From assembly GCA_027579435.1 (NCBI GenBank), contig JANBPK010000810.1, positions 124,001-188,000 on the forward strand: a stretch of 64,000 nucleotides of DNA, written 5' to 3'. A program made the position numbers and the translations under genes. The stretch is from Candolleomyces eurysporus. Lineage: Eukaryota > Basidiomycota > Agaricomycetes > Agaricales > Psathyrellaceae. The stretch's first letter is position 1. Each line of letters opens with the position of its first letter. The notes under the pieces were generated by a model. The model was not told where the DNA came from, did not search any database, and was given only the letters and a program-made list of their open reading frames with translations. Of this stretch, positions 1-10,876 are shown one piece after another.

Positions 1-3000
1 CGATATGACGACTCGTTCCGCCTCACAATATCAGCATTCGATGATACCTTCCATCTCCATCTACGACCCAATGATCATTTGATCCATCCCGCTGCTCGAA
101 TCAACTACTACGGCCTCGATTCCGATGGCAGCTACACAGTCCTGCGCACGGAACCCCTTCTGAGGGAGACTGTCAAGGCCTACATGGGTGAAGTCGTCGC
201 CGCTGACCATTCACCAACCAGAATGCGTGAAGACATCGCTGGCATCGCTCCCCAGCCACACCCCGCTGACCTTGGCTGGGCCCGCATCACTGTTCATCGC
301 CTGGGTGACAACTTTGCTCCCGTCTATGAGGGCGCCTTTTCCGCTAATGGTGTCGTCTATCACATCTCTACGAAAGAGAACTACCTCCGCAACAAGCATT
401 CTTTGGATCCTGATGTTGTTCGCCCTCTTGGCAGTGGTGATGAGCATCTCGTTATCTGGAAAGACAGCGATGCGATGACGCCCGAAGAAGAGCACCTCGT
501 CAAGACAGGCTCAAAGCCCACTGGACCTATCGCGACTCCCATGAGTTGTGCCCATGACACCCTGCCCTACAATACCAACCCTGAGTTGAATCCCACTCTG
601 CGCAACCCTTACGTAGACAGTTCGTGGCTCGGTCATCTTCTCAACCCACAACCGAACGGCACCCTGTACCGCCGAGATGATGCCCCGACAGGTGGCAGTG
701 GAATGGGAACCAAGTATGTCCTCCATCGAAGCTAATTACTTTTACTAATTGAAATGCTGCCAGCTTCGTCGAATTCATCGGTCAGAACACTGGTTGTCCC
801 ACAGAACAAAAGATTGTAGGTTCATCTGTTTATCCGAGATGCTCCCGCTCTAAAGTTATATTATCAAGATCTACATGGGCGTCGCTGCCGACTGCGAGTA
901 CGTCAGGAAGTACAATGGCCAGGACAATGCAAAGCAGCAGATTCTCAACACTTGGAACACGGCGAGTGCCACCTTCAAGGTGCGTTCTCATATGACAGAT
1001 GATATCCAAGTGATATGTGCTAATTGATGATGGTTGTCGTAGACCACATTCAACGTGGGTCTGGGAATTACAACCCTCAATGTTCAGGATTCTACGTGAG
1101 TATCTGTACAATGAAAGGATCATCCCTTGCTCGACCTCAATTTCCGATTAGATGCCCATCCGGTTCCACCGACCTACCTTGGAACGTGCCGTGCAGCTCC
1201 GCCAATCTCAACTCTCGACTCTCGCTATTCTCTGCCTGGCGTGGAACCCTTGGCGACGACGGCAATGGCCTCTGGCATCTTATGAGTGGTTGCCCTACTG
1301 GTGCCGAGGTTGGTATTGCTTGGCTCGCAACTATGTAAGGATTCCGGTTACCTTGCCCCTTGTCATCTGATACTCACTTTCAATTCCTCAGTTGCCAAAC
1401 AGCGGCAGGCGGCAACCCCGGTCAAGTCGTATCTGGAACTGCGGTTTCCACTTCAGGTCGAACGGAGTGGCAAGTCGTGGCACATGAGATCGGCCACAAC
1501 TTTGGTGCTATCGTAAGTCGCTTTTTTTGCGACCTCTCGCTGGATGCATACTCATTTATTTCTCTCTCATTAGCATGACGTATGTATTGGTTCTCTAATC
1601 GTGCAGAGACTTGTTACAAATGCTTAACCTTTGACTTAGTGTGCTGAAGGGTGTTCTCAAGGGGGTTCCAGCTGCTGCCCGCTAAACCCGACCACATGCG
1701 ACGCACAAGGCCGTTTCATCATGAGCCCTGTCGCACAGGCCGGTGAAAAGGTCTTTTCACCCTGCAGTTTGGGCAACGTCTGTAAGTTTGGGCCGCATTC
1801 ATTAATTTCGTCTACCGGTACGGAAACAGATGCTGATATGGTATTTTTTGAAATAATTTCCAGGTTCTTTGATGCAAGGACGCGGTAATAGCAAAACCGA
1901 CACCTCATGCCTTGTCGACCCCGATTCGACTCGATCTATCCTCTCTTTGCAGATGTGCGGGAACGGCATTGTCGAAGAAGGTGAAGATTGTGACCCAGGC
2001 GTCGGAATCGAGTCACCCTGCTGCGATGCTGCTACGTGCAAGTTCAGGAGTGGCGCAGTTTGTGATCCCCGCAGCAGCTTGTGTTGTACCGATCAATGCA
2101 CATTTGCTCCTTCCTCCAAGGTTTGCAGGGCCACCAAGGACTCGAGATGTGACATGGAAGAGAGGTGTACCGGAAACTCTTCAACGTGCCCTACCGATGT
2201 GGTTGCTCCTAACGGTGCGTCGGCCTTGCCTTTTGTCCGATTGGCTTCTTTGGCACTGGAACGGGGAAATACTAACTAAATCGTTGTTGCGCTTCTTTCA
2301 TATCTATCAGGCCAGAGCTGCGGAGACGGAGAGCTTACCTGCGCGAGCGGATTGTGCACTTCGATTGCTCGTAAGTGGCTACCTCTTCCAGCTGTTTGGT
2401 ACAAGGCTAATCCTTATTCTATTTCAAACAGAACAATGCCGTGCGGTTGGTAGTTCGATGAATCTGACGGACGCATGTCCAGACCGGAGTGATCAATCTT
2501 GCCAAATTACTTGCAAGGACCCAAGAGTCTCAAACGGGTGTGTCAAGCTCACTACCTTGCTCGTCGACGGGTCGCCGTGTGGTATGTCATTTCCCTTGTT
2601 CTTCTCGTTTCTGAAATGAATGAATGAATGCATCGGATCGGCCGAACCGCGTTTCTTGCGGTCGCTCCTGTCACTGCTGCACTGCGGGAGTTTTGACTTC
2701 TCCATTCATCCATCCATCCCACTCGTTTGGTTTTTGCAATTACCTGATCTGACTTATTTTTTTTGGTCGTTTGAATAGGATATGGCGGAACTTGCCTTGC
2801 TGGAAAGTGCCAGTCTGGTGGGCTTATCGAGACCGTCAAGGTGTGTTGTGTTTTATATTACTTTTTTGCTTCCGTACACCTGTCCGACTTCTTTCGGCAT
2901 TCCTTTTTCTGGCTGTATTCTATTGAATCGAACCAGGCGGACTTTTTTTTNCATGTTCATTTGGTGGTGTAGTAGTGAGGCAGACGGACAGACCCATGCT

Positions 3001-3649
3001 GACGGCCCTTACCTCCCTCAATTTCTAGTCTTGGTACACGCACAATCTGCAGATTGCCATTCCAGTTACGATCGTGGCTGGGTTGATCGTGCTCCTTATC
3101 TTGTGGGGTATCTTCTCTGGTGAGTGCAGACCACGTTTCCTTGCCCCAGCTTCACGGGGTTTGAAAATCAAACGAAAAACTCGTACTCATGTTTGCGTGT
3201 GATATAGCCATCCGGAGGTGTTGTGCAAGCCGTCGAAGCAGGGCTAGACCTCTTTCGTCGAACCTGGCGATTGGGATGGCGCAGCATAGAAGACTCGGTA
3301 GTAACGATGCCTTTGGGAGGGACGATGGACCTTATCGGAATCCTCCAACTGCCTCTAGGTGAGTAGACTTTAATACACCCCAGTAATAGTAATCTTTCTC
3401 CTTTTACCATCCTTTCCTCGCCTCTTCCTTGCTTCGCTCTTTCCCTTTCTTGCCTAACCCTCGTGGAACACGGATCTGATCCATCCCTCTTTTCTTCTTG
3501 CGAATAGATCTCAGTACACCCGTGTCCCACCGCTGGCAGCGCATGATCGTTCACGGTCAGGACAAGATGTCGATACCGGGTTCAACTATAATGCGAACAA
3601 CCGGGTGAACTGGGTAGATGATCGGTTGTATAATGGATCTAACAGGTAA
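1..3649 (+). CDS. ADAM-type zinc metalloprotease (M12B, reprolysin), 5' end missing
   Basis: The open frame already runs at base 1, so the start lies outside the window. Splicing at GT-AG introns (first one 714-763) gives in order: prodomain-like sequence, a reprolysin catalytic domain, a disintegrin domain, a cysteine-rich stretch, one transmembrane helix and a cytoplasmic tail. The zinc site HEIGHNFGAIHD is encoded around 1486-1580, with its last two residues on a tiny separate exon, and is followed by FIMSPV as the Met-turn. The disintegrin begins at about 1953 (CGNGIVEEGEDCDPG). The membrane helix (IPVTIVAGLIVLLILWGIF) lies at about 3057-3115, and the basic, Arg/Ser-rich tail ends in SNR at the TAA 3647-3649. 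These features define the ADAM family, cell-surface proteases that shed or process proteins; the fungal substrate is unknown. The N near 2951 falls in an intron. Confidence 0.93.
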
Positions 3650-4282
3650 AAAAAGAGTGATAGATTGATTGGCCCTTTGCTTTCAAGTCATCTTTCCTGC
3701 TCTATCCCATCCATCCATTTAATTATCCATTGTGCAACAACTCGAACATCGCATTGGCCATCTTCGTCATCGTCGTCGTTCTGCATCACTCACTGTCCTT
3801 GTTCCATCCATTGACCCTGTCTCGCAAAGTCGATATTCTGTTATTTTGCCGTTCTTCGGAACTGGAAGGAAGACGTTCTATACAGTAGTAGAGTCACTGT
3901 TTATTGCCCCCCATTCGTCGTCCTTCTTGCTTGCTTCTTGTGTTCATGTTATGAGCTGTTTCGGACTGTATATTACGAACTCGGACCTTGCACGGTAAAT
4001 TATACTATAATCTGGCATGTTTTTTGCCAACGAAAACCTTTTTGTGCTTGCCCTGGGAGTTGTGTGCGTGTGGAGCCTGTCAATTCCCTTGGAGCCTGAC
4101 TCAATTGACGATCAAAAGAGAGGTACCGGTGCCATTGTCAGACGTCAAACCCTTGAACGTTAAAAGCTTCCAGAAATGTCATAGGCGGCCTTGGATATGT
4201 ATAGAATGGGAGGGACGACCCTATCGCGGAGTTGTCGCCTGTCTCCGGATCCATTGCCCTCCTTTCGCACCGTACCTGAAAA
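3650..4282. other. Intergenic, ADAM to phosphatase
   Basis: It presumably holds the 3' UTR of the ADAM gene and the promoter of the phosphatase gene. I see no conserved coding or RNA signal. Confidence 0.5.
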
Positions 4283-4918
4283 ATGCCAAAACGCAAGACC
4301 AAGGCGGGTCCGAAACACTCGTCAGATGCGGTTTCGGTCATAATTCCATGTGCGCTATACCTTGGCCCTTGCTCGTCTGCCTCCTCAACTGCATTCCTCG
4401 CTTCCAATGCGATCAACACTGTGTTGAGCATTGGGATAACACCCTCGCCGAAAGTCGATGCTGTAACATACCACCGCCTCTCCCTTAACGATTCTCCATC
4501 TTCCTCTATCACACCTACCGTCAACGCAGCTGTCGAAATCATCAACGCTGCATTACGATCGAACAAAGGCCAAGGCAGAATTCTCGTACACTGTTCGGCA
4601 GGAGTCTCACGTTCCCCAACGATCGTCGCTGGGTACCTCATGAAAGAGCGCGGGATGTCGCTCAGAGCGGCTCTAGGACATGTTCTGAGGGCACGCCCTC
4701 AAGCGTCTCCCAATTCCGGATTTTTACAGCAGCTCAAAGAGCTCGAAATCGAGCTCACGGGTTCCTCGACATTGGACGATCTCGAGGAGCTGCCGAGAAG
4801 GGAAGCGGACAGGCTGGCCCTTTTTCTCGAAGGCGACCATGTGGACGCACCGGGGGCTACGGCGACTTCACGTAGCGTGCCAGCTGCAGAGGGAGCTCAG
4901 GAGCTGAGTCCGAGTTGA
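4283..4918 (+). CDS. Dual-specificity protein phosphatase
   Basis: A 211-residue single-exon protein, unusual here because neighbouring genes are rich in introns. The PTP signature HCSAGVSRS is at residues 103-111: Cys104 is the nucleophile and Arg110 binds phosphate (CX5R). Asp70 in RLSLND is placed as the general acid. The following SPTIVAGYLMKERGMS stretch is the usual helix of atypical DUSPs. The domain ends near residue 155; the acidic, Ala/Ser-rich tail looks disordered. Family enzymes dephosphorylate phospho-Ser/Thr/Tyr, often on MAP kinases; the substrate here cannot be told. The ATG at 4283 is the first in frame and fits the expected domain start. The protein is probably cytosolic or nuclear, with no signal peptide or membrane segment. 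Confidence 0.9.
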   Translation: MPKRKTKAGPKHSSDAVSVIIPCALYLGPCSSASSTAFLASNAINTVLSIGITPSPKVDAVTYHRLSLNDSPSSSITPTVNAAVEIINAALRSNKGQGRILVHCSAGVSRSPTIVAGYLMKERGMSLRAALGHVLRARPQASPNSGFLQQLKELEIELTGSSTLDDLEELPRREADRLALFLEGDHVDAPGATATSRSVPAAEGAQELSPS

Positions 4919-7079
4919 CTGTCGGCCAAGTAATATTCAGAACCAGTTTCAAGTCAAATGATCTCCGATCTCGATGTACATACTTCATATTCTAAGTTTG
5001 ACTTTTGGAACTACTACACGCATGATGTGGAAACCGGAGCTCGTGAGGAGCATGTCTACCCGGTCGGTCAAATGCTTCAACCCTCTAAAGATCTGGTTCT
5101 TGTACTTTCCAATTCAAAAAAAAAAAAATGAAAGGCATGATTGAGTGACGTACGACGTCATGGGCAACGCGTGCTAAAATTGAACTGTAACATGGCAAAA
5201 GCATGGATTCCCGAGTCGGAGTCGGCAGCGTGCTGTACCTGATGAAGAGCCCGAGTCTGAGGCTGGGGCTAGCGCTTGAAGCTAACCTGATCCATAGGGT
5301 CGGTTTAAAGTTCAAAACTGTTGTGTGGACCGATGATTAACACACAACACAACTCGTGACAACCCACTTACCCCGAGTCGCACTCTTCTCGAAGGAAGAG
5401 ATAACTTGATGCAGTAACGGAAAAACCAGAAAGAAGCAGAAGCTAGTCAGACGTAGATGTATACATAGATAATACACCCGTGCCACCGTCCGTGCGTATT
5501 GCTGAGAGGGCTTCGAAGTCTTCGGAGATACGGAGAGAACGAAACCGAAAGCGCGACCTATCCATTTTCATCGATCATCTCAACAGGACGATCCAGAGTT
5601 GGATGACTTTGCCCATAAGGTTCCACGATGGACACGGTCAAGAAGCTCCCATTCAATAAACAAGAACAAGTCCATATCATCTGTTTGACAGAGGCCCAGC
5701 CATTGACTATCGATGAGATTCCGATAACGTTCAATTGGCGTTCGCTGTTTTGGGAGTGGGGTTGTTTTTGCTTGGATTAGGCTGGGTACGTGACCAGCCT
5801 GATTCCTGGACCATACTGCACACCACCCTTTGCAGGTAAGAATGGCTCGCAAGTCGGAGCACCAAAATGAAGCTTGAGCTTCGAAGCGTTACGCCGACCT
5901 CTGGGAACGGGTTTGATAGCCACCCGCTGTGACACAGAGGCCTACCAGGAATCAAAGAGGACTCATCGAGATGTCTGGGGGATGACAAAGAGATGGATGG
6001 GGAGTCACCATTTGAAGATTTCACTTACCTCTTACGTACCGTTTCGCAGAATTTCGAACAAACTGGAGATAATTAAGTTCAGCTTCCCTATAACCAGCCT
6101 TTCACCACATTGGTTGATGGGCGCGGATGACGGAACCATTCAGTCCAAGTGCGCACCAAGACCACAATGGGAAAGCCCCGGGCACGGTAGGAATATACCC
6201 TAGGCTTGTTACCAAACCTGTCACTAAAATCACGATAACGGTGAACTGACGCTCCGGTGCCAGTAAACTACCGTCACATCACCGTAACAGCGGCTCGCAG
6301 ACCCTGTTGCCAAAAAAGGGAATGTAGAATTCGAATCGAAACGAACTTGGGACTTGTCGAGAGATGCGTGCAACAACCCCTGAAGGTTTGAAGAATCAGC
6401 CCGGACGCTATAATTAAAAGAATTATGCCGCAGGCGGTGGGGCTGATGTCGAAGCACTCACATCTTGGGTAATAGCCTGCACACCAGCACCCACCACTTG
6501 CCTTCTGATTCTTGGTTTTCACCGCCGTCACAGAAATGGAACATGGCAAAGAACGTTACGCTGTGCACGGGATTACCTGGGGAAACGGGAACAAACTCGA
6601 AAGGTGAGGTTCGATAAACAAGGTGACCCGTTTAATCTCCATTGCGAGGGTGTTTCGGTTCTGATTGTTGCCACCCGAGAACGACAGGGATGTCAAGCCC
6701 TTCGAGAACCGATTCAAGAGTCAAATAAGTACGAACCAAGGTGGATGTCAACGCAGTGGCAGACAGGGCGGTAACATGTAACAGTCACGAATGCAAAGCG
6801 GGGAGCCAGCGGATCTTTACGCTTGAAAACCGGACATACGTGTTCTCGTCGATACATCGGCGGACCAATGAGATAAGCAGAAGCACGTAGGGCCGTGGAG
6901 GTCCCAAGTCCGCGAAGGAGACTGCGTGATGAGAAGCATGCCAGCAGGAACGGAGATTCTTGAAGAGATTTGATGCTCAGCTGATTGGATAATACGAAGG
7001 CGAGTGTGCAGAGGATATATTAAGACCGGCGTAAAAGCTTAATGGCTAAATGGGATTGACTTGGTGATAAAACTTGCTT
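4919..7079. other. Gene-sparse intergenic region
   Basis: No recognisable gene in 2.1 kb. The open frames are short, overlap on both strands and resemble no family I know. One weak signal is a hydrophobic reading at about 5727-5820, + strand (LAFAVLGVGLFLLGLGWV), ending at a good donor (CAG/GTAAGA near 5836). It has an in-frame stop just upstream and no clear start, so I do not call a gene. Confidence 0.4.
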
Positions 7080-8237
7080 CTATGGACCCGAGAAAGAGTC
7101 GCCCTCGAACGGTGGACGTTTCTCTAGGATGCCATCGATAATGCCAAATTCCAATGCTTCTTGCGCTGTGAATGGGATGTATATCAGGAAAAGAAGAATA
7201 CAGATTCAGGCAGTGGAACATTACCTGTCATGTAGTAGTCGCGTTCTAATGCCTTTTCTGTGGGTGAATAGAATGGTAAATGAATCACCCAATTGGTAGC
7301 AAGGACTAGTGCATACCGAATCGTTCAAGGCCTTGAGCTTCAGTTTCACCTTCTTTGGCACAATGCCGTTGATAGATGTTGGTCAACAAGTGCCGTATCC
7401 GCAGAATCTCCTTTGCATGAATTGCAATATCCGTGGCTTGGCCAGAAGCACCACCGGAAGGCTCTGGAGAGGGAATGGATGGATTTAGCAAGCAATAGTG
7501 GAGTGGGGCTGATTCGGAAAACGTACGGTGAATCATGATGCTAGCGTTCGGGAGGCAGTGACGTTTCCCTTTTTCGCCAGCAGCCAAAAGTAAGGAGCCC
7601 ATGGAAGCGGCTAGACCGAGACTGTAGGTGTGAATGGGAGCGGATACATACTATAGCGGTGATGCCTTGTCAGATGATGCAATGCGTGATCGAGGGCAGC
7701 CACCAAACCTGCATCTATACAGATTAAGCAATCCATGTCAGGAGGGAGAAATCGGGGAAAACGAACAGTATCATATATGGCCAGTCCCGCGGTCACACTG
7801 CCACCTGGAGAGTTAATATACAAGTGTATGGGCTTGGTCGAATCTTCAGCTTCAAGGAAAAGCAGTTGCGCGACGATTAATGTCGAATCTGAATCTCGAA
7901 TCTGGACTATGAGGTTTGAGACGTATCCCCAGCAAACGGCTTACTGGTCCATGCAACATGATGACCCGTTCCCGGAGGAGTCTCGAAAAGATATCATACG
8001 AACGCTCTCCTTTCCCCTTCAGAGGTGATTTCATGTTATTGGGCATTGCGCTGAGGATTTACAGATACGAACCGTCTGCTCAATGACGATTGGCACCAGG
8101 TTTGCAGAGGGTGGCTCTGTCCATTGCTGCTTGAGTTGGGAGGATTCAAACCTGGCTAAAGGGTGGAAATTTCTCCTGGAAACTGTAGGACGGGTAAATC
8201 GTGGTAGAAGAGGACGTAGGACTCTGGGGGAGAACAT
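7080..8237 (-). CDS. clpP: Mitochondrial ATP-dependent Clp protease proteolytic subunit ClpP
   Basis: The start at 8237 ([14 protein letters not shown]) gives a basic, Ser/Arg-rich presequence expected for mitochondrial import; the tag stop is at 7080-7082. Exons read the ClpP fold in order: [69 protein letters not shown] (Ser nucleophile), [20 protein letters not shown] (catalytic His), then ALERDYYM and [12 protein letters not shown] near the end. It forms the peptidase barrel that degrades unfolded matrix proteins together with ClpX. Two spots splice imperfectly: the glycine expected between TVR and ERS is absent from the best junction, and the stretch between YDT and LGLAAS does not give the usual MQYI..SP reading. 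Small sequence errors or unusual splicing could explain both. The gene is divergent from the Brl1-like gene, 157 bp away. Confidence 0.9.
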
Positions 8238-8394
8238 GGTGAACCGGGACCAACAGATTCCGCGCGTTGGACGTGAGCACGCTGACCACAACGCGTCAAC
8301 ACAGCCAAACAGTTGGCCCTGTGACGCAGAACACCGTCTTCCACTCTCTACCTCCACAGTCTTTATCGCCTTGGTATAGCTGGTTATTCGCAGT
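8238..8394. promoter_or_regulatory. Short bidirectional promoter clpP / brl1-like
   Basis: Only 157 bases separate the two divergent start codons, so the genes must share or interleave their promoters. No TATA box stands out. This is inferred from gene layout alone. Confidence 0.45.
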
Positions 8395-9829
8395 ATGTCG
8401 AGACCGCTGCATCCACATCGCTCGAAAGAAGCCCCAATGGACTATGAGTGGACCAACAGGGCCGAAGTCCAACCCGCCTGGTCAACCAGGCCAGAGGATC
8501 CAAGTACGCCGAGAAAAAGTTCGTGCTCTTTCGTGTTATCTGGTGCTTCCTCTGACCAACTCAGAAGGACCCTTTGGAGAAGTGAATCCTCCATCGACCC
8601 CTTCTTTGGCGAGTCCCATGACGCCAACGTTTGGACGCAACCAAAACGTCCCGTTTCTATTCAATCCTGGACCCATTCCCCAGACTCCGCATACGCCAGC
8701 ATGGCAGCCATTCTCGCCCACCAAGGCAACTCCACAGCCAGAAATTTACGACGTTGATATGAACGAGGTCACTCCCTCAAAGCCAGAAACCAAGGAGAAG
8801 GAAAAGGAAGGAGAAGATGATGAGTCTGGATCGGTACGCCCGATCGCCCTAGGAGCATTAAGACGCGTCTTTAAGCAGAGGAAACGGACTCGTGGTCGAT
8901 CTAGGCGGGATGAGGATCATGAGGACTCGGGGATTGGGTCTGACAGCGAGGAAGAGGAAGACCAGGTCGCGTTAAGACCTCAGAAGACGTCCAATCACTA
9001 TACCCTTAATTTGCCGGCACTTCCTCCAACTCCGTCCGAGACACCCTACCTCCTTCTTGGGTACGATTCTCGCAGAAGATTGCGGCATCTGAATGCTAAC
9101 TTGATTCACAGATATTTGCAGTTTTTCTTCAACCTTTCGCTAATTCTGCTGTTTTTGTACATCGTCATCCAATTCATTTTGACTGTCCAGCGGGATGTCG
9201 AGAAACGGATATCAGAATACTCGCAAGGTTCGTTAGCCTATATATATATCAGCTTTGCGCAGTACCTAACGCCTCCTCATAGATATTATTCAGGACATTG
9301 CAATGTGTGCTACGCAATACCAGAATAACCACTGCAATACGCCTCATATGGCGCCGGCAATGGTGACCCAATGCTCCAATTGGGAGACCTGCATGAATCG
9401 CGATCCCACCACCATAGGCCGCGCCAGAGTCAGCGCCGAGCTGATCGCAGAAGTTATCAACGGATTTGTCGAGCCGATCAGCTGGAAGACCTTGGTGCGT
9501 GTCTGTAACTCTGGGAGGGAATTTCAACCTAACGGCAGTGTTTTTCTCTCTAGATTTTCACCCTGACTTCATTAGGGTTTTTAACTGTGTTTATCAACGC
9601 CCTTCTTTCCCTATACCGCTCCAAGTACCAACCTATCGCCGCACCCGTTCACCAGCCCCCATCTTTTCCCATTCACCCCGGCACACCCTATCCAGCTCAT
9701 CACTTCGGAGGTTATCTGTCGCCAGCACCAACACCGAACTGGAGTCGATACAACAGGCAAGTAGAAGACATGGAGTCACCTACGAGAAGGAGAAGACTAG
9801 ACAGTGGAGCCGCGGCCAAAATTCAGTGA
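8395..9829 (+). CDS. Brl1/Brr6-family nuclear envelope protein
   Basis: I start at ATG 8395 (MSRPLHPHRSKEAPMDYEW) because removal of intron 8504-8564 then joins in frame to KGPFGEVNPPSTP; the longer overlapping frame from further upstream does not splice. After a Pro/Ser-rich, acidic N-terminus comes a first membrane helix (LQFFFNLSLILLFLYIVIQF, about 9115-9180), a luminal domain with the four conserved cysteines of Brr6_like_C_C (CATQYQNNHC and CSNWETC), and a second helix (FTLTSLGFLTVFINALL). The short C-terminal tail ends in AAAKIQ. The family acts with Apq12 in nuclear pore complex assembly and nuclear-envelope lipid balance in fungi with closed mitosis. Introns also lie near 9060-9112, 9228-9282 and 9492-9552. 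Confidence 0.9.
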
Positions 9830-10478
9830 CAGCGTATCCTACTGATGGCTATTTACCTAGAGAAGCCTACTAATAAACACACTTCTATCCTCATGATGCG
9901 TCCTTCCCCCGAGTCCGCGACCTGTAAACTATTTAAGTCAAGTCATTGGTCAAGTTACCGTGCGCTGCAATGGTTGTGCATGTCAATTCTATCAGTCACA
10001 TCCTTCTTCATTTAATCACGATCTAGCGGGTTCCGCAGCCCACTACTTAACATGAGCTACCGTTCATTTGGTTGCGGCCAGTCCGGAATAGTAGCGCAGA
10101 GTGCATCTTCATATTCCGGGGCGAACCATACCCTGTCATTTAATTCCGGTTGTTCCCGTGAAGATATCCAACTATCAGTGATATAGATTCCTTTCCTAGG
10201 ATGACACTGGAATCTGTTCTCGACAGGTTTAGACGCTGTAGGGGTCACGCTTGCCCCGAAGAGCGAAAATCATCGCACAAGATCGAGATAAGCTGCGGGG
10301 AAAGATGGGTCCAGTCGATCGGCTCTTATGCCTTTGGGCCTTAATCGACTTGAATGGTATGTACATCCTTGGTTTTGATTTCCCACTTCGAAACCTCCGG
10401 CGCCTTCGATACGAACGACAGAATGTGCGTAGAAGGCCCAGCCACATGTTATCTCACAGACCCTAGGAGCTTCTTCAG
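9830..10478. other. Intergenic, no clear gene
   Basis: 3' region of the Brl1-like gene and then low-signal sequence. Short frames exist on both strands (for example minus strand 10057-10248) but none carries a family motif. Confidence 0.35.
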
Positions 10479-10876
10479 AACCGACCCATTCGGCAAAACA
10501 TCACTTCGTCAAATTTGTGGCGATCTGCCCCATTGGAGGGTTCGCAGTGGGAAAAACAGAAGCTCGTGTCAACTAAATTTCGTGAAGACTTATCAACCCT
10601 GCAGGCAGCAGACATCGCGAAGGGTGCGACCTTCGCGTCGTGGAACTCGGAATACGAGTGAGCGTTCAAACGACTTCTTTTTACTCGCTTCGTCATCAGA
10701 GATGGATATCCAAGGGTATGTGACATGTCAACTCTGTTATGAACGACCTGCTATTCCAAGACGGGTACGGAACAAGGTGTCTTGGCTTTCTGACGGGCCT
10801 GACACGATTAGATCATATTGCCTTGCCAAAACGTGGACCTCAAAACAGAGAAAACGAGGCACCTGAGGTCTCATGA
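10479..10876 (+). CDS. Possible 3' exons of an unidentified spliced gene
   Basis: Not recognised. Starting after a plausible acceptor (TTCTTCAG at 10471-10478), one frame reads EGSQWEKQKLVSTKFREDL and then LQAADIAKGATFASWNSEYE. It continues across three short GT-AG introns that each keep frame: GTGAGC..ATCAG to 10697, GTATGT..CCAAG to 10762, and GTGTCT..ATTAG to 10811. The exons read DGYPRTGTEQ and then DHIALPKRGPQNRENEAPEVS, followed by TGA at 10874-10876. Three consistent introns in a row are unlikely by chance, so I favour a real small gene, but the 5' exons and start could not be placed and all three frames upstream look protein-like. There is no motif to suggest a function. Confidence 0.3.

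Noticed and set aside
5727..5835. Hydrophobic segment with a strong donor site, as in a small membrane protein
   Set aside because: An in-frame stop lies just upstream without an ATG or a usable acceptor, and the next exon cannot be placed.
8267..9328. Alternative longer frame for the Brl1-like protein starting at 8267 or 8444
   Set aside because: It reads through a 61-base intron; the frame from ATG 8395 splices cleanly at 8504/8564 and keeps the downstream domain in frame.
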